Positions 26,380 to 38,413 of a stretch of DNA of 64,000 nucleotides are shown piece by piece. Location of the stretch: NCBI RefSeq assembly GCF_003987495.1, contig NZ_NGJU01000007.1, forward strand, positions 1 through 64,000. The letters are read 5' to 3'. How positions within the stretch are numbered: position 1 is the first letter of the stretch; each line of letters starts with the position of its first letter. The position numbers and the translations under genes are program-made. Origin of the DNA: Vagococcus salmoninarum. GTDB lineage: Bacteria; Bacillota; Bacilli; Lactobacillales; Vagococcaceae. The notes below the pieces were generated by a model that did no database searches, was not told the DNA's origin, and worked only from the letters and a program-made list of their open reading frames with translations.

Positions 26380-26802
26380 ATGCCAACGATTAATCAATTG
26401 ATTCGTAAATCTCGTAAATCAAAAGAAACTAAATCAGCGTCACCAGCTTTAGGTAAAGGTTATAACAGCCTTAAAAAAATCCACACTAACTCAAATGCTC
26501 CTCAAAAACGTGGAGTTTGTACTCGTGTAGGAACAATGACACCTCGTAAACCTAACTCGGCTTTACGTAAATATGCTCGTGTTCGTCTATCTAACAACCT
26601 TGAGGTTACAGCTTACATTCCAGGTATCGGCCATAACTTACAAGAACATAGTGTTGTTCTTCTTCGTGGAGGACGTGTTAAAGATTTAGCCGGTGTTCGT
26701 TACCATATTGTACGTGGAGCCCTTGATACAGCCGGTGTTACCGACCGTAAACAAAGCCGTTCTAAGTATGGTGCTAAAAAACCAAAAGCTGCTAAAGCTT
26801 AA
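26380..26802 (+). CDS. rpsL: 30S ribosomal protein S12
   Basis: Decoding-centre protein of 140 residues. [11 protein letters not shown] (54-64) keeps the Lys equivalent to E. coli Lys43, the main streptomycin site. The second loop reads [11 protein letters not shown] (99-109): Ala104 stands where nearly all bacteria have Pro (E. coli Pro90/91). GGAAGGAGG precedes the ATG. First gene of the str operon, 51 bases before rpsG. Confidence 0.97.
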   Translation: MPTINQLIRKSRKSKETKSASPALGKGYNSLKKIHTNSNAPQKRGVCTRVGTMTPRKPNSALRKYARVRLSNNLEVTAYIPGIGHNLQEHSVVLLRGGRVKDLAGVRYHIVRGALDTAGVTDRKQSRSKYGAKKPKAAKA

Positions 26803-26853
26803 TTAACAACCAAAAACTAAAAAAAAAAAAATATTCGGAAGGAGGAATTTTGA

Positions 26854-27324
26854 ATGCCTCGTAAAGGTCCTATTACAAAACGTGAAGTTTTACCAGATCC
26901 AATTTTCCATTCAAAAGACGTCACTCGTTTAATCAACCGTATTATGGTTGACGGTAAACGTGGTACAGCTGCAAGTATTATTTATAATGCTTTCAACATG
27001 ATCCAAGAAACAACAGGGAACGACCCATTAGAAGTGTTTACACAAGCTATGGATAACGTTAAGCCTGTCTTAGAAGTTAAAGCCCGTCGTGTGGGTGGTT
27101 CTAACTATCAAGTTCCTGTTGAAGTTCGTCCAGAACGTCAAATTACTTTAGGTTTACGTTGGATTGCCAACTATGCTCGCCTACGTGGAGAACATACTAT
27201 GGAACAACGTCTTGCTAAAGAAATCATGGATGCTGCTAACAATACTGGTGCTTCAGTTAAAAAACGTGAAGACACTCATAAAATGGCAGACGCTAACAGA
27301 GCTTTCGCTCATTACCGTTGGTAG
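26854..27324 (+). CDS. rpsG: 30S ribosomal protein S7
   Basis: 16S rRNA 3'-domain assembly initiator, 156 residues, the standard bacterial length. Starts [16 protein letters not shown] and contains the [14 protein letters not shown] loop and the conserved ALRW-like [13 protein letters not shown] helix. GGAAGGAGG precedes the ATG. Second gene of the str operon; 100 bases separate it from fusA, including the hairpin CCAGTTATCCCTTAGGGGCGTAACTGG (27340-27366). Confidence 0.97.
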   Translation: MPRKGPITKREVLPDPIFHSKDVTRLINRIMVDGKRGTAASIIYNAFNMIQETTGNDPLEVFTQAMDNVKPVLEVKARRVGGSNYQVPVEVRPERQITLGLRWIANYARLRGEHTMEQRLAKEIMDAANNTGASVKKREDTHKMADANRAFAHYRW

Positions 27325-27424
27325 AATCTTCTCTAAGTTCCAGTTATCCCTTAGGGGCGTAACTGGAATTAGATGATTTAGCTGTATAAAAAGTAACAGT
27401 AATTACATGAGAGGAGAAATTAGA

Positions 27425-29509
27425 ATGCCTAGAGAATTTACCCTAGATAAAACTCGTAATATCGGAATCATGGCCCATATTGATGCTGGTAAAACAACGA
27501 CAACTGAACGTATCTTATACTACACTGGTAAAATTCACAAAATTGGAGAAACTCATGATGGAGCTTCTCAAATGGACTGGATGGAACAAGAGCAAGAACG
27601 TGGTATTACAATTACTTCAGCTGCGACTACCGCTTCATGGAAAGGTCACCGAGTAAACATCATCGATACACCTGGTCACGTGGATTTCACTGTTGAAGTT
27701 GAACGTTCACTACGTGTCTTAGATGGAGCTGTAACAGTTCTTGATGCTCAATCTGGTGTTGAGCCTCAAACAGAAACTGTATGGCGTCAAGCAACAACTT
27801 ATGGAGTTCCTCGTATTGTATTCATTAACAAAATGGATAAAATCGGTGCTGACTTCATTTATGCTGTTGGAACTTTACACGATCGTTTACAAGCTAACGC
27901 TCACCCAGTTCAATTACCAATTGGTGCAGAAGATACTTTCACTGGTATTATCGATTTAGTAACAATGAAAGCTGAAATGTACACAAATGATGAAGGAACT
28001 GATATTCGTGAGGAAGAAATTCCTGAAGAATACCGTGAATTAGCTGAAGAATGGCGTGATAAATTAGTTGAAGCTGTAGCTGAAACTGATGAAGCCCTAA
28101 CTGAAAAATACTTAGAAGGTGAAGAAATTTCACAAGCTGAGTTAATGGCAGCAATTCGTCGTGCGACTTTAGCCGTTGAATTCTACCCAGTTACTTGTGG
28201 TTCAGCCTTCAAAAACAAAGGTGTTCAACTGATGTTAGATGATGTTATTAACTACTTACCATCACCTACAGAAGTACCACCAATTACTGGTATTGATCCT
28301 GATACTGAAGAAGAAGTTCTCCGTGAATCATCGGATGACGCTCCTTTCTCAGCATTAGCCTTTAAAGTAATGACTGACCCATTCGTAGGTCGTCTAACAT
28401 TCTTCCGTGTTTACTCAGGTGTCTTAAAATCTGGTTCATACGTTAAGAACTCTTCAAAAGGAAAACGTGAACGTGTAGGTCGTATCTTGCAAATGCATGC
28501 GAACTCTCGTGAAGAAATTTCTGAAGTATATGCAGGGGATATCGCTGCTGCTGTTGGATTGAAAGATACAACAACAGGAGACACTCTATGTGACGAGAAA
28601 CAACAAGTTATTCTTGAATCTATGGAGTTCCCAGAACCAGTTATCGAAGTTGCGATTGAGCCTAAATCAAAAGCTGACCAAGATAAAATGGGTACTGCTT
28701 TACAAAAATTATCAGAAGAAGATCCAACTTTCCATGCATCAACTAACCCTGAAACTGGGGAAACAATCATCGCTGGTATGGGAGAACTTCACTTAGACGT
28801 TCTTGTAGACCGTATGCGTCGTGAGTTTAAAGTTGAAGCTAACGTTGGTGCTCCACAAGTTTCATACCGTGAAACTTTCCGTGCGCCAGTTACTAACGCT
28901 GAAGGTAAGTTCGTTCGTCAATCTGGTGGTAAAGGTCAATTCGGACACGTTTGGATTGAATTTACACCTAACGTTGAAGGTGGCGGTTTCGCCTTTGAAA
29001 ATGCTATCGTCGGTGGTGTTGTTCCTCGTGAATACATCCCAGCAGTTGAAGCTGGTTTAAGAGCTTCAATGGACAATGGTGTGCTTGCTGGATACCCATT
29101 AGTGGATATCAAAGCTAAACTTTATGATGGATCTTATCATGATGTTGACTCGAATGAGACAGCTTTCCGTGTTGCTGCTTCTATGGCGCTTCGTGCTGCC
29201 GCTAAGAAAGCTCAACCAGCTATCCTTGAGCCAATCATGGCAATTGAAGTTATCATTCCTGAGGATTACTTAGGTGATATCATGGGACACGTTACTGCTC
29301 GTCGTGGCCGCGTTGAAGGTATGGAAGCTCGTGGGAACTCTCAAGTAGTTCGCGCTATGGTTCCTTTAGCTGAAATGTTTGGTTATGCGACAACGTTACG
29401 TTCTGCGACTCAAGGTCGTGGTGTCTTCGCTATGACATTTGATCACTACGAAGATGTACCGAAATCAATTCAAGAAGAAATCATTGCTAAAAATGGTGGA
29501 TCTAACTAA
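27425..29509 (+). CDS. fusA: Elongation factor G
   Basis: Translational GTPase of 694 residues that drives translocation. G1 [10 protein letters not shown]2 [10 protein letters not shown]3 DTPGHVDF and G4 NKMDK are intact, followed by domains II to V ([19 protein letters not shown] near the C-terminus). The start is 27425 behind GAGAGGAG; an upstream in-frame start would add six residues and place the ribosome site inside the gene. Third gene of the str operon. Confidence 0.98.
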   Translation: MPREFTLDKTRNIGIMAHIDAGKTTTTERILYYTGKIHKIGETHDGASQMDWMEQEQERGITITSAATTASWKGHRVNIIDTPGHVDFTVEVERSLRVLDGAVTVLDAQSGVEPQTETVWRQATTYGVPRIVFINKMDKIGADFIYAVGTLHDRLQANAHPVQLPIGAEDTFTGIIDLVTMKAEMYTNDEGTDIREEEIPEEYRELAEEWRDKLVEAVAETDEALTEKYLEGEEISQAELMAAIRRATLAVEFYPVTCGSAFKNKGVQLMLDDVINYLPSPTEVPPITGIDPDTEEEVLRESSDDAPFSALAFKVMTDPFVGRLTFFRVYSGVLKSGSYVKNSSKGKRERVGRILQMHANSREEISEVYAGDIAAAVGLKDTTTGDTLCDEKQQVILESMEFPEPVIEVAIEPKSKADQDKMGTALQKLSEEDPTFHASTNPETGETIIAGMGELHLDVLVDRMRREFKVEANVGAPQVSYRETFRAPVTNAEGKFVRQSGGKGQFGHVWIEFTPNVEGGGFAFENAIVGGVVPREYIPAVEAGLRASMDNGVLAGYPLVDIKAKLYDGSYHDVDSNETAFRVAASMALRAAAKKAQPAILEPIMAIEVIIPEDYLGDIMGHVTARRGRVEGMEARGNSQVVRAMVPLAEMFGYATTLRSATQGRGVFAMTFDHYEDVPKSIQEEIIAKNGGSN

Positions 29510-29637
29510 TCAGTAGTTAATACTGTCTTTTAGTTACGAAATCATGTAAACTTATCGTGAAAAGGATGGCTCTTGGTCGCGAGATTGAGAGTCATCTAAT
29601 AAAATAAAATTAGAAACAATTAGGAGGAATTTTTAAA

Positions 29638-30825
29638 ATGGGAAAAGAGAAATTTGACCGTTCAAAACCACACGTTAACATCGGAACTATCGGACACGTT
29701 GACCATGGTAAAACAACTTTATCAGCTGCAATCGCAACTGTATTAGCAAAAAATGGATTTGGTGAAGCTCAAAACTACGCCGATATCGATAACGCTCCAG
29801 AAGAAAAAGAACGTGGTATTACTATTTCAACATCTCACATCGAGTATGAAACAGAAAACCGTCACTACGCTCACGTTGACTGTCCAGGTCACGCGGATTA
29901 CGTGAAAAACATGATCACTGGTGCTGCACAAATGGATGGAGCAATCCTAGTTTGTTCTGCTGCTGATGGTCCTATGCCACAAACACGCGAGCATATCTTA
30001 TTATCTCGTAACGTTGGTGTACCATACATCGTTGTTTTCTTAAACAAAATGGATATGGTTGATGATGAAGAATTATTAGAATTAGTTGAAATGGAAGTTC
30101 GTGACTTATTAAGCGAATACGATTTCCCAGGCGACGATACTCCAATCGTAGCTGGTTCAGCTCTTAAAGCCCTAGAAGGCGTTGAAGAGTACGAAGCTAA
30201 AATCATGGAATTAATGGCTGAAGTTGATGCTTACATCCCAACTCCAGAACGTGATACTGACAAACCATTCATGATGCCAGTTGAGGATGTATTCTCAATC
30301 ACTGGACGTGGAACAGTTGCTACTGGTCGTGTTGAACGTGGTAAAATTAAAGTCGGTGACGAAGTTGAATTAGTTGGTATCTCAGAAGAAACTTCTAAAA
30401 CAACAGTTACTGGTGTTGAAATGTTCCGTAAATTGTTAGACTACGCTGAAGCTGGCGATAACGTTGGAGCATTACTACGTGGTATGGCTCGTGAAGACAT
30501 CGAACGTGGACAAGTATTAGCTGCACCTGGAACAATTACTCCACATACTAACTTCAGTGCTGAAGTTTATGTATTAAGTAAAGAAGAGGGTGGCCGTCAC
30601 ACGCCATTCTTCACTAACTACCGTCCTCAATTCTACTTCCGTACAACTGACGTAACTGGTGTTATCGAGTTACCTGAAGGTACTGAAATGGTTATGCCTG
30701 GAGACAACGTTACAATCGACGTTGAATTAATCCACGCTATCGCTATCGAAGAAGGAACTCGTTTCTCTATTCGTGAAGGCGGACGTACTGTTGGTTCTGG
30801 TGTTGTTTCTACAATCACTAAATAA
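29638..30825 (+). CDS. tuf: Elongation factor Tu
   Basis: GTPase of 395 residues that delivers aminoacyl-tRNA. G motifs: [28 protein letters not shown]; the C-terminal RTTDVTG and [25 protein letters not shown] segments are typical. TAGGAGG precedes the ATG. It follows fusA by 128 bases that contain a hairpin (GATGGCTCT-loop-AGAGTCATC, about 29572-29597). Strong codon bias fits very high expression. Confidence 0.98.
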   Translation: MGKEKFDRSKPHVNIGTIGHVDHGKTTLSAAIATVLAKNGFGEAQNYADIDNAPEEKERGITISTSHIEYETENRHYAHVDCPGHADYVKNMITGAAQMDGAILVCSAADGPMPQTREHILLSRNVGVPYIVVFLNKMDMVDDEELLELVEMEVRDLLSEYDFPGDDTPIVAGSALKALEGVEEYEAKIMELMAEVDAYIPTPERDTDKPFMMPVEDVFSITGRGTVATGRVERGKIKVGDEVELVGISEETSKTTVTGVEMFRKLLDYAEAGDNVGALLRGMAREDIERGQVLAAPGTITPHTNFSAEVYVLSKEEGGRHTPFFTNYRPQFYFRTTDVTGVIELPEGTEMVMPGDNVTIDVELIHAIAIEEGTRFSIREGGRTVGSGVVSTITK

Positions 30826-30838
30826 TCAGCATACTTTT

Positions 30839-30868
30839 AAAGCTAGAGGCTTGCCTCTAGCTTTTTTT
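30839..30868 (+). terminator. Terminator of the str operon
   Basis: AAAGCTAGAGG-CTTG-CCTCTAGCTTTTTTT, 14 bases after tuf. Perfect 9-pair GC-containing stem and T-tract. Confidence 0.92.
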
Positions 30869-31139
30869 GTTGTCTTTAACCTTAAGGGAAGAGGCGCTTT
30901 TAGTCAGAATCAGCTATTTAAAAGCTAAAAGCATGAAAAAGTGTCGAAAAACTCTTTAACTTGCTGAATTTAAAAGGGAAAGGCTGAAGTTCCGCTTTAG
31001 ATAGAAGGAAGAGGTCGTAAAAGAGGCGGAAGGATCAGTAATTAGTAAAATGACACGCCGAAGGAATGCACTCGTAGCGGTACTTTGAGAATTGCTAGAA
31101 AGAGCCTTGAAAATGTTTGAAAAACTTGCAAAAAAAAGC
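30869..31139 (+). other. Intergenic stretch without recognised gene
   Basis: Between the tuf terminator and the rpsJ promoter. I see no convincing reading frame or RNA gene. The last 50 bases are A-tract rich (AAAATGTTTGAAAAACTTGC..., up to 31137), consistent with an UP element for the strong ribosomal promoter that follows. Confidence 0.4.
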
Positions 31140-31168
31140 TTGCCTTATTTCCAGATGTTTTGTATACT
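31140..31168 (+). promoter_or_regulatory. Promoter of the S10-spc-alpha cluster
   Basis: TTGCCT (31140-31145), 17 bases, TATACT (31163-31168), preceded by A-tracts. Transcription would start near 31175, about 165 bases before rpsJ. Confidence 0.7.
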
Positions 31169-31174
31169 ATTAGA

Positions 31175-31650
<476 letters not shown>

Positions 31651-31678
31651 CAAAAATTAAAAGGATGGAGGTGTACTC

Positions 31679-32308
31679 ATGACCAAAGGAATCTTAGGTA
31701 AAAAAGTAGGAATGACACAAATTTTCACGGCTAACGGAGAGTTAATCCCAGTAACAGTTATCGAAGCTACTCCAAACGTTGTTTTACAAGTTAAAACAAT
31801 GGAAACGGACGGCTACGAATCAATTCAATTGGGTTTCCAAGACAAACGTGATATCTTGGCGAACAAACCTGCGAAAGGTCATGTCGCGAAAGCGAACACG
31901 ACTCCTAAGCGCTTCATTAAAGAGTTTAAAGATGTAGCGCTAGGAGAATACGAAGTAGGACAAGAAGTTAAGGTGGATGTATTCACAGAAGGCGACATCA
32001 TTAACGTTACAGGAATTACGAAAGGTAAAGGTTACCAAGGCGTTATCAAACGTCATGGCCAATCTCGCGGACCGATGTCACATGGTTCTCGTTACCACCG
32101 TCGTCCTGGGTCAATGGGTCCAGTGGCTCCTAATAGAGTTTTCAAAAATAAAAAATTAGCTGGTCAAATGGGTGGCGATCGTGTCACTATTCAAAATCTA
32201 GAAGTTGTACGTGTAGATCTTGAAAAAAATGTTATCTTAGTTAAAGGTAACGTACCAGGTTCTAAAAAATCATTAGTTCAAATTAAGTCAGCGAAAGCTA
32301 CTAAATAA
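31679..32308 (+). CDS. rplC: 50S ribosomal protein L3
   Basis: 209-residue uL3, an early-assembling protein near the peptidyl transferase centre. Begins [15 protein letters not shown] and carries the extended loop [15 protein letters not shown] (about 131-145) with the conserved methylated Gln position in the [15 protein letters not shown] region. GGATGGAGG lies before the ATG. Second gene of the cluster. Confidence 0.98.
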   Translation: MTKGILGKKVGMTQIFTANGELIPVTVIEATPNVVLQVKTMETDGYESIQLGFQDKRDILANKPAKGHVAKANTTPKRFIKEFKDVALGEYEVGQEVKVDVFTEGDIINVTGITKGKGYQGVIKRHGQSRGPMSHGSRYHRRPGSMGPVAPNRVFKNKKLAGQMGGDRVTIQNLEVVRVDLEKNVILVKGNVPGSKKSLVQIKSAKATK

Positions 32309-32334
32309 TCGTTTAAGAGAGGAGGAACTAAGGA

Positions 32335-32958
32335 ATGCCAACTGTAGCATTATTTAAACAAGATGGTACGAAAAATGGTGAAGTTACTTTAAACGACACA
32401 ATTTTCGGTATCGAACCAAACGAAAGTGTTGTATTTGATGCAATTATCATGCAACGTGCTTCATTAAGACAAGGAAATCACGCGGTTAAAAATCGTAGTG
32501 CTGTCCGTGGCGGTGGTCGTAAACCATGGCGTCAAAAAGGAACTGGTCGTGCGCGTCAAGGATCAATCCGCTCTCCACAATGGCGTGGTGGTGGTGTTGT
32601 TTTCGGACCGACACCTCGTTCTTACAGCTACAAACTTCCTAAAAAAGTTCGTCGTTTAGCAATTAAATCTGTTTTATCAGAAAAAGTTGCTGAAAACAAC
32701 CTAGTTGTTGTGGATGCATTAAACTTTGATGCTCCTAGAACGAAAGAGTTTAAAGAAGTTTTAAGCAATTTAGATGTAACTACTAAAGTATTAGTAGTGT
32801 TAGAAAATGGAAATGACTTTGCAGCGTTGTCAGCTCGCAACTTACCAAATGTATCTGTTGTATCTTCAGATAACGTAAGTGTGTTGGATGTCGTAGCTAA
32901 CAATAAAATGTTAATTACACAAGCTGCTCTTACTCAGGTAGAGGAGGTGCTAGCATAA
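32335..32958 (+). CDS. rplD: 50S ribosomal protein L4
   Basis: 207-residue uL4, exit-tunnel protein and in many bacteria the autogenous regulator of its operon. The tunnel loop is complete: [19 protein letters not shown] and [13 protein letters not shown] (about 61-93), with the residues where macrolide resistance changes occur ([12 protein letters not shown]) in wild-type form. The stop shares a base with the rplW ATG (TAATG), so translation is coupled. Confidence 0.98.
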   Translation: MPTVALFKQDGTKNGEVTLNDTIFGIEPNESVVFDAIIMQRASLRQGNHAVKNRSAVRGGGRKPWRQKGTGRARQGSIRSPQWRGGGVVFGPTPRSYSYKLPKKVRRLAIKSVLSEKVAENNLVVVDALNFDAPRTKEFKEVLSNLDVTTKVLVVLENGNDFAALSARNLPNVSVVSSDNVSVLDVVANNKMLITQAALTQVEEVLA

Positions 32959-33248
32959 TGGAATTACTAGATATTATTAAACGCCCAGTAATCACTGAAG
33001 CTTCAATGTTAGCGATGGACGAAAAGAAATACACTTTCGACGTAGCTATCGGAGCTAATAAAACTTTGGTAAAACAAGCTGTTGAAGCCGCTTTTGACGG
33101 AGTTAAAGTCAAAAACGTTAACATCATGAACGTTAAACCAAAATTAAAACGCATGGGTAAATATGCAGGATATACAAGAAAACGTCGTAAAGCAATCGTG
33201 ACGTTAACAGAAGGTTCAAAAGAAATTCAATTGTTTGATGCTGAATAA
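32958..33248 (+). CDS. rplW: 50S ribosomal protein L23
   Basis: 96-residue uL23 at the tunnel exit, docking site for trigger factor and SRP. Contains [13 protein letters not shown] at the start and [20 protein letters not shown] (shown here in part) in the C-terminal half. Starts at the one-base overlap with rplD, with TAGAGGAGG in the rplD end. Confidence 0.97.
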   Translation: MELLDIIKRPVITEASMLAMDEKKYTFDVAIGANKTLVKQAVEAAFDGVKVKNVNIMNVKPKLKRMGKYAGYTRKRRKAIVTLTEGSKEIQLFDAE

Positions 33249-33290
33249 TTAGGTAGCAGACTCTAATTTTCAATAGGAGGGAACAGACAC

Positions 33291-34124
33291 GTGGGAATCA
33301 AAAAGTATAAACCAACCACAAACGGACGTCGTAATATGACAGGTTCTGATTTCGCTGAAATCACAACTTCAACACCGGAAAAAACTTTATTAATGCCGCT
33401 GAAAAATCATGCTGGTCGTAATAATAACGGTCGTATTACCGTTCGTCATCAAGGTGGCGGTCATAAACGTCAATACCGTGTAATTGACTTTAAACGTAAC
33501 AAAGACAACGTTGTTGGACTTGTTAAAACAATCGAGTACGATCCAAACAGATCTGCAAATATCGCATTGTTACACTATACAGATGGTATTAAAACATACA
33601 TCTTAGCACCAAAAGGATTAGAAGTTGGAATGAAAGTTGTATCAGGCGATAATGTTGATATTAAAATCGGTAATGCTTTACCGTTATCAAATATCCCAGT
33701 TGGTACTGTCGTTCATAACATCGAAATGAAACCTGGTAAAGGTGGACAATTAATCCGTTCAGCTGGAACGAAAGCTCAAGTTTTAGGTAAAGAAGGTAAA
33801 TACGTGTTAGTTCGCTTGAATTCAGGTGAAGTACGTATGATCCTAGCTACTTGTCGCGCGTCAATCGGAGCAGTTGGTAACGAGCAACATGAGTTAATTA
33901 ACATCGGTAAAGCCGGCCGTAGCCGTTGGATGCGTAAACGTCCATCTGTACGTGGTAGCGTAATGAACCCGAACGATCACCCACACGGTGGTGGTGAAGG
34001 TAAAGCACCAATCGGTATGCCGTCACCAGTTACACCATGGGGCAAACCAACACTTGGTTACAAAACTCGTAGCAAACGAGCTAAATCAGACAAATTTATT
34101 GTACGTCGTCGTAAGACAAAATAA
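33291..34124 (+). CDS. rplB: 50S ribosomal protein L2
   Basis: 277-residue uL2, needed for subunit joining and peptidyl transfer. GTG start behind TAGGAGGG. Key C-terminal motif [18 protein letters not shown] holds the conserved histidine; [16 protein letters not shown] lies in the N-terminal half. A 42-base gap separates it from rplW. Confidence 0.98.
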   Translation: MGIKKYKPTTNGRRNMTGSDFAEITTSTPEKTLLMPLKNHAGRNNNGRITVRHQGGGHKRQYRVIDFKRNKDNVVGLVKTIEYDPNRSANIALLHYTDGIKTYILAPKGLEVGMKVVSGDNVDIKIGNALPLSNIPVGTVVHNIEMKPGKGGQLIRSAGTKAQVLGKEGKYVLVRLNSGEVRMILATCRASIGAVGNEQHELINIGKAGRSRWMRKRPSVRGSVMNPNDHPHGGGEGKAPIGMPSPVTPWGKPTLGYKTRSKRAKSDKFIVRRRKTK

Positions 34125-34172
34125 TAAAGTACTTGTGGCCTAATAGCCATACAATTTGAGAGGAGGCTCACC

Positions 34173-34451
34173 ATGGGTCGTAGTTTAAAGAAAGGACCTT
34201 TCGTTGATGACCATCTATTTAAAAAAGTAGAGGCTCAAAAGGATCTTGAAAAGAAAAAAGTTATTAAAACATGGTCTCGTCGCTCAACAATTTTCCCAAC
34301 ATTCGTTGGATACACAATTGCTGTCTACGATGGCCGTAAACACGTACCTGTCTATATTCAAGAAGACATGGTAGGACACAAATTAGGTGAATTCGCACCA
34401 ACTAGAACATATCGTGGACACACTGCCGACGATAAAAAAACTAAACGTTAA
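34173..34451 (+). CDS. rpsS: 30S ribosomal protein S19
   Basis: 92-residue uS19 of the 30S head. Starts [15 protein letters not shown] and carries [22 protein letters not shown] and [16 protein letters not shown], all family hallmarks. GAGAGGAGG precedes the ATG. Confidence 0.98.
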   Translation: MGRSLKKGPFVDDHLFKKVEAQKDLEKKKVIKTWSRRSTIFPTFVGYTIAVYDGRKHVPVYIQEDMVGHKLGEFAPTRTYRGHTADDKKTKR

Positions 34452-34473
34452 TTATTGAGGGGAGGAATTGCAT

Positions 34474-34821
34474 ATGTCAGAACAAATTACTTCAGCAAGA
34501 GCAACTGCTAAAACAGTTCGTACTTCACCTCGTAAGACGCGTCTAGTGATCGATTTAGTAAGAGGGAAAAGCGTAGGAGAAGCGATTTCAATTTTGAAAT
34601 TCTCACCTAACAAAGCTGCAGGAATCATCGAGAAAGTCTTGATGTCAGCAGTTGCCAATGCAGAAAACAACTATGATTTAGATGTTGAAAACTTGGTAGT
34701 ATCTGAAGCATTTGTAAACGAAGGACCAACGATGAAACGTTTCCGTCCTCGTGCCAAAGGTTCAGCTTCACCAATCAACAAAAGAACAAGTCATATTACA
34801 GTAGTAGTGACAGAGAAATAA
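34474..34821 (+). CDS. rplV: 50S ribosomal protein L22
   Basis: 115-residue uL22 lining the exit tunnel. ATG at 34474 is preferred over an in-frame TTG six bases earlier because GGGGAGG has ideal spacing. The tunnel hairpin [21 protein letters not shown] is intact in the C-terminal part; [17 protein letters not shown] is near the start. Confidence 0.97.
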   Translation: MSEQITSARATAKTVRTSPRKTRLVIDLVRGKSVGEAISILKFSPNKAAGIIEKVLMSAVANAENNYDLDVENLVVSEAFVNEGPTMKRFRPRAKGSASPINKRTSHITVVVTEK

Positions 34822-34837
34822 AAAGGAGGGATATTCA

Positions 34838-35503
34838 GTGGGTCAAAAAATTCATCCATTAGGATTGCGTGTAGGCGTTATCCGTGACTGGGAAGCTAAA
34901 TGGTATGCTGAAAAAGAGTATGCTGAGTACTTACACGAAGATTTGAAAATCCGTAAGTTTATCTCTTCAAGATTAGCCGACGCGGCTGTGTCAACTGTTG
35001 AGATCGAACGCGCTGCAAAACGTGTTAACGTTTCATTACACACAGCTAAGCCAGGTATGGTTATTGGTAAAGGCGGATCTGAAGTTGAGAACTTACGTAA
35101 AGGACTAGTTAAATTAACTGGTAAAAAACCAAACGAAATCCACATCAACATCGTGGAAATCAAAAAACCTGATATGGACGCTAAATTAGTAGCAGAAGGA
35201 ATCGCACGTCAATTAGAAAACCGTGTTGCTTTCCGTCGTGCTCAAAAACAAGCAATCCAACGCACTATGCGTTCAGGCGCTAAAGGAATCAAAACACAAG
35301 TCTCTGGCCGTTTAAATGGTGCTGATATTGCTCGTTCTGAAGGTTATTCAGAAGGAACAGTACCACTACATACATTACGTGCCGATATTGACTACGCTTG
35401 GGAAGAAGCAGATACAACATACGGAAAACTAGGAGTTAAAGTGTGGATTTATCGTGGAGAAATACTTCCTGGCATTAAAAACACTGAGAAAGGAGGGAAA
35501 TAA
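34838..35503 (+). CDS. rpsC: 30S ribosomal protein S3
   Basis: 221-residue uS3 at the mRNA entry site. GTG start behind AAAGGAGGG. The KH-type RNA-binding motif [16 protein letters not shown] (about residues 71-86) and the C-terminal [14 protein letters not shown] are present. Its stop is 2 bases before the rplP ATG. Confidence 0.98.
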   Translation: MGQKIHPLGLRVGVIRDWEAKWYAEKEYAEYLHEDLKIRKFISSRLADAAVSTVEIERAAKRVNVSLHTAKPGMVIGKGGSEVENLRKGLVKLTGKKPNEIHINIVEIKKPDMDAKLVAEGIARQLENRVAFRRAQKQAIQRTMRSGAKGIKTQVSGRLNGADIARSEGYSEGTVPLHTLRADIDYAWEEADTTYGKLGVKVWIYRGEILPGIKNTEKGGK

Positions 35504-35505
35504 TC

Positions 35506-35940
35506 ATGTTAGTACCTAAACGTGTGAAATACCGTCGTGAGTTTAGAGGAAAAATGCGTGGAGAAGCTAAAGGTGGTAAAGAAGTATCATTTGGTGAATA
35601 CGGCTTACAAGCTATTGAATCAAAATGGATTACTAACCGCCAGATTGAAGCAGCACGTATCGCTATGACTCGTTATATGAAACGTGGCGGGAAAGTATGG
35701 ATTAAAATTTTCCCTCATAAATCATATACATCAAAAGCAATTGGTGTTCGTATGGGTAAAGGTAAAGGAGCTCCAGAAGGATGGGTTGCACCAGTAAAAC
35801 GTGGAAAAATCATGTTTGAAATTGCCGGCGTATCAGAAGAAACAGCTCGTGAAGCATTAAGACTTGCTTCTCACAAATTACCAGTTAGAACTAAAATTGT
35901 AAAACGTGAGGAAATGGGTGGTGAATCGAATGAAGGTTAA
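35506..35940 (+). CDS. rplP: 50S ribosomal protein L16
   Basis: 144-residue uL16 near the A site. Starts [38 protein letters not shown] carries the arginine region that is hydroxylated in some bacteria, and the C-terminal [16 protein letters not shown] is typical. Ends inside the start of rpmC with an 11-base overlap. Confidence 0.98.
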   Translation: MLVPKRVKYRREFRGKMRGEAKGGKEVSFGEYGLQAIESKWITNRQIEAARIAMTRYMKRGGKVWIKIFPHKSYTSKAIGVRMGKGKGAPEGWVAPVKRGKIMFEIAGVSEETAREALRLASHKLPVRTKIVKREEMGGESNEG

Positions 35941-36118
35941 AGATATCCAAGAATTAACCACTGCCGACATGCTTAAAAAAGAAAAGGAATTTAAAGAAGA
36001 GTTATTCAACTTACGATTCCAACTTGCTACAGGTCAGCTAGAAAACACTGCGCGTATTTCAGAAGTACGCAAGTCGATTGCACGCATTAAAACAGTTTTA
36101 CGTGCACAAGAAAAGTAA
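35930..36118 (+). CDS. rpmC: 50S ribosomal protein L29
   Basis: 62-residue uL29, a two-helix protein at the tunnel exit. Start at 35930 ([11 protein letters not shown]), inside the rplP end; the longer in-frame version would add eight residues without a ribosome site, while GGGTGGTG fits here. [16 protein letters not shown] is the family motif. Confidence 0.96.
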   Translation: MKVKDIQELTTADMLKKEKEFKEELFNLRFQLATGQLENTARISEVRKSIARIKTVLRAQEK

Positions 36119-36142
36119 CATTGGAAGGAGGCCATTAAGCGA

Positions 36143-36415
36143 ATGACTCAAGATCAAGAAAGAAATCAACGTAAAGTTTACCAAGGACGCGTTGTTTCAG
36201 ACAAGATGGATAAAACTATCGTCGTTGTTGTAGAAACGAAAAATGCTCACAAAAAATACGGTAAACGTGTTAAGTATTCTAAAAAATACTATGCACATGA
36301 TGAAAACAATGTTGCCAAAATTGGAGACATCGTTAAAGTTATGGAAACTCGTCCATTATCCGCTACAAAACGTTTCCGTTTATTAGAGGTCGTTGAAGAA
36401 GCAGTTATTATCTAA
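36143..36415 (+). CDS. rpsQ: 30S ribosomal protein S17
   Basis: 90-residue uS17, an early 16S rRNA 5'-domain binder with an OB fold. [21 protein letters not shown] and [17 protein letters not shown] are present. GGAAGGAGG lies before the ATG. Confidence 0.97.
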   Translation: MTQDQERNQRKVYQGRVVSDKMDKTIVVVVETKNAHKKYGKRVKYSKKYYAHDENNVAKIGDIVKVMETRPLSATKRFRLLEVVEEAVII

Positions 36416-36467
36416 ACGAGATTTTCCTATATAGATTGAAGCTAAAATCTGAAAGGAGGATACTATA

Positions 36468-36836
36468 GTGATACAAACAGAGAGTCGTTTAAGAGTAGCT
36501 GATAACTCAGGTGCTCGTGAAGTCTTAGCAATTAAAGTGTTAGGCGGATCAGGACGTAAAACAGCAAACATCGGTGATATCATCGTATGTACGGTTAAAC
36601 AAGCAACACCAGGTGGAGTTGTTAAAAAAGGTGAAATCGTTAAAGCTGTAATCGTTAGAACTAAAACAGGAGCTCGTCGTACAGACGGTTCATACATTAA
36701 ATTTGATGAAAATGCATGTGTAATTATCCGTGACGACAAGAGTCCTCGTGGAACACGTATTTTCGGACCAGTTGCTCGTGAATTACGTGATAGCAATTTC
36801 ATGAAAATCATTTCATTAGCACCAGAAGTATTATAA
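36468..36836 (+). CDS. rplN: 50S ribosomal protein L14
   Basis: 122-residue uL14 at the subunit interface, also a target of RsfS. GTG start behind AAAGGAGG. Begins [19 protein letters not shown] and ends [18 protein letters not shown], as in the family. Taken as the first gene of the spc part; no separate promoter is obvious in the 52-base gap. Confidence 0.98.
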   Translation: MIQTESRLRVADNSGAREVLAIKVLGGSGRKTANIGDIIVCTVKQATPGGVVKKGEIVKAVIVRTKTGARRTDGSYIKFDENACVIIRDDKSPRGTRIFGPVARELRDSNFMKIISLAPEVL

Positions 36837-36869
36837 TCAATTCTTGTCCAAAGGAGGTGCGAAACAATT

Positions 36870-37181
36870 ATGTTTGTTAAAAAAGGCGATAAAGTGAAAA
36901 TTATCACTGGAAAAGACAAAAGCAAAGAAGGCGTGGTATTAACTGCGTTCCCTAAAAACGATCGTGTGATCGTCGAAGGTGTTAATATGATGAAAAAACA
37001 TCAAAAACCTAGTGCTGGCTCTCCTCAAGGAGGCATCGTCGAAACCGAAGCATCTATTCATGTTTCTAACGTGATGGTCATTGATCCATCAAACGGAGAA
37101 CCTACACGAGTAGCATACAAAGAAGTTGACGGTAAAAAAGTACGTGTTTCTAAAAAAACAGGTGAAGTATTAGATAAGTAG
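36870..37181 (+). CDS. rplX: 50S ribosomal protein L24
   Basis: 103-residue uL24, a 50S assembly initiator with an N-terminal KOW motif ([21 protein letters not shown], given in part) and [21 protein letters not shown] precedes the ATG by 13 bases, slightly long. Confidence 0.97.
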   Translation: MFVKKGDKVKIITGKDKSKEGVVLTAFPKNDRVIVEGVNMMKKHQKPSAGSPQGGIVETEASIHVSNVMVIDPSNGEPTRVAYKEVDGKKVRVSKKTGEVLDK

Positions 37182-37208
37182 TAAAGAACGGAAGGAGGGA
37201 CCAACAGA

Positions 37209-37748
37209 ATGAACCGCCTGAAAGAAAAATATATTAAAGAAGTAACTCCATCTTTAGTGGAGAAATTCAGTTATTCATCAGTTATGCAAACACCGAAAGT
37301 TGATAAAATCGTTATTAACATGGGTGTTGGTGAAGCGACGACTAACGCAAAAAACTTAGACAAAGCCGTTGAGGAATTAGCACTAATTTCTGGTCAAAAA
37401 CCAGTAATTACTAAAGCTAGAAAATCTATCGCTGGTTTCCGTTTACGTGAAGGTATGCCGATTGGGTGTAAAGTAACTTTACGTGGCGAAAGAATGTATG
37501 AATTCTTAGACAAACTAGTAACAGTTTCTCTACCTCGAGTACGTGACTTCCACGGTGTCAGCAACAAATCATTCGACGGTCGTGGAAACTTCACATTGGG
37601 TGTTAAAGAACAATTAATCTTCCCAGAAGTTGATTACGATTTAGTCGACAAAGTACGCGGAATGGATATCGTTATTGTTACAACTGCTAACACTGACGAA
37701 GAATCACGCGAATTATTAACACAACTTGGAATGCCATTCCAAAAATAA
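37209..37748 (+). CDS. rplE: 50S ribosomal protein L5
   Basis: 179-residue uL5 of the central protuberance, 5S rRNA and P-site tRNA contact. Contains [31 protein letters not shown] and [27 protein letters not shown] precedes the ATG. Confidence 0.98.
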   Translation: MNRLKEKYIKEVTPSLVEKFSYSSVMQTPKVDKIVINMGVGEATTNAKNLDKAVEELALISGQKPVITKARKSIAGFRLREGMPIGCKVTLRGERMYEFLDKLVTVSLPRVRDFHGVSNKSFDGRGNFTLGVKEQLIFPEVDYDLVDKVRGMDIVIVTTANTDEESRELLTQLGMPFQK

Positions 37749-37766
37749 TAAAAGGAGGCGAACTAC

Positions 37767-37952
37767 TTGGCTAAAAAATCAATGATTGCTAAAAATAAAC
37801 GTCCCGCAAAATTCTCAACTCAAGAGTATACTCGTTGTGAGCGTTGTGGCCGTCCACATTCAGTTTATCGTAAATTTAAACTTTGCCGTATTTGCTTCCG
37901 CGAACTTGCCTATAAAGGACAAATTCCCGGCGTGAAGAAAGCTAGCTGGTAA
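37767..37952 (+). CDS. rpsN: 30S ribosomal protein S14, zinc-binding type Z
   Basis: 61-residue uS14 with both CxxC pairs (Cys24, Cys27, Cys40, Cys43), that is the zinc form; the zinc-free paralogue (about 89 residues) is not in the window. TTG start behind AAAGGAGG, as the canonical [10 protein letters not shown] start requires. Confidence 0.97.
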   Translation: MAKKSMIAKNKRPAKFSTQEYTRCERCGRPHSVYRKFKLCRICFRELAYKGQIPGVKKASW

Positions 37953-37985
37953 CAAAAAACCCGCATAAAGGAGGTAAATAGTTCA

Positions 37986-38384
37986 ATGGTCATGACAGAT
38001 CCAATCGCAGATTTTCTAACACGCGTTCGTAACGCTAACATGGTTAAACATGATATGTTAGAAGTACCTGCTTCAAAAATTAAACATGATATCGCTGAAA
38101 TCTTAAAACGTGAAGGTTTCATCCGTGATGTTGAATATATTGAAGATGACAAACAAGGCATCATTCGTGTGTTCTTGAAATACGGAAAAAACGAAGAACG
38201 TGTAATCACGAACTTAAAACGTATTTCTAAACCAGGCCTACGTGCTTACGTTAAAGCTGATGAAGTACCTAAAGTCTTAAATGGATTAGGTATAGCTATC
38301 ATTTCAACTTCTGAAGGTGTCGTAACAGACAAAGAAGCTAGAGAACGTAACATCGGTGGCGAAGTTATCGCATACGTGTGGTAA
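37986..38384 (+). CDS. rpsH: 30S ribosomal protein S8
   Basis: 132-residue uS8, 16S rRNA central-domain binder and, in E. coli, spc operon repressor. Start [18 protein letters not shown] behind AAAGGAGG; C-terminal [26 protein letters not shown] (partly quoted) is conserved. Confidence 0.98.
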   Translation: MVMTDPIADFLTRVRNANMVKHDMLEVPASKIKHDIAEILKREGFIRDVEYIEDDKQGIIRVFLKYGKNEERVITNLKRISKPGLRAYVKADEVPKVLNGLGIAIISTSEGVVTDKEARERNIGGEVIAYVW

Positions 38385-38413
38385 TTGAAACAAACTAGAA
38401 GGAGGTGTCTTGA

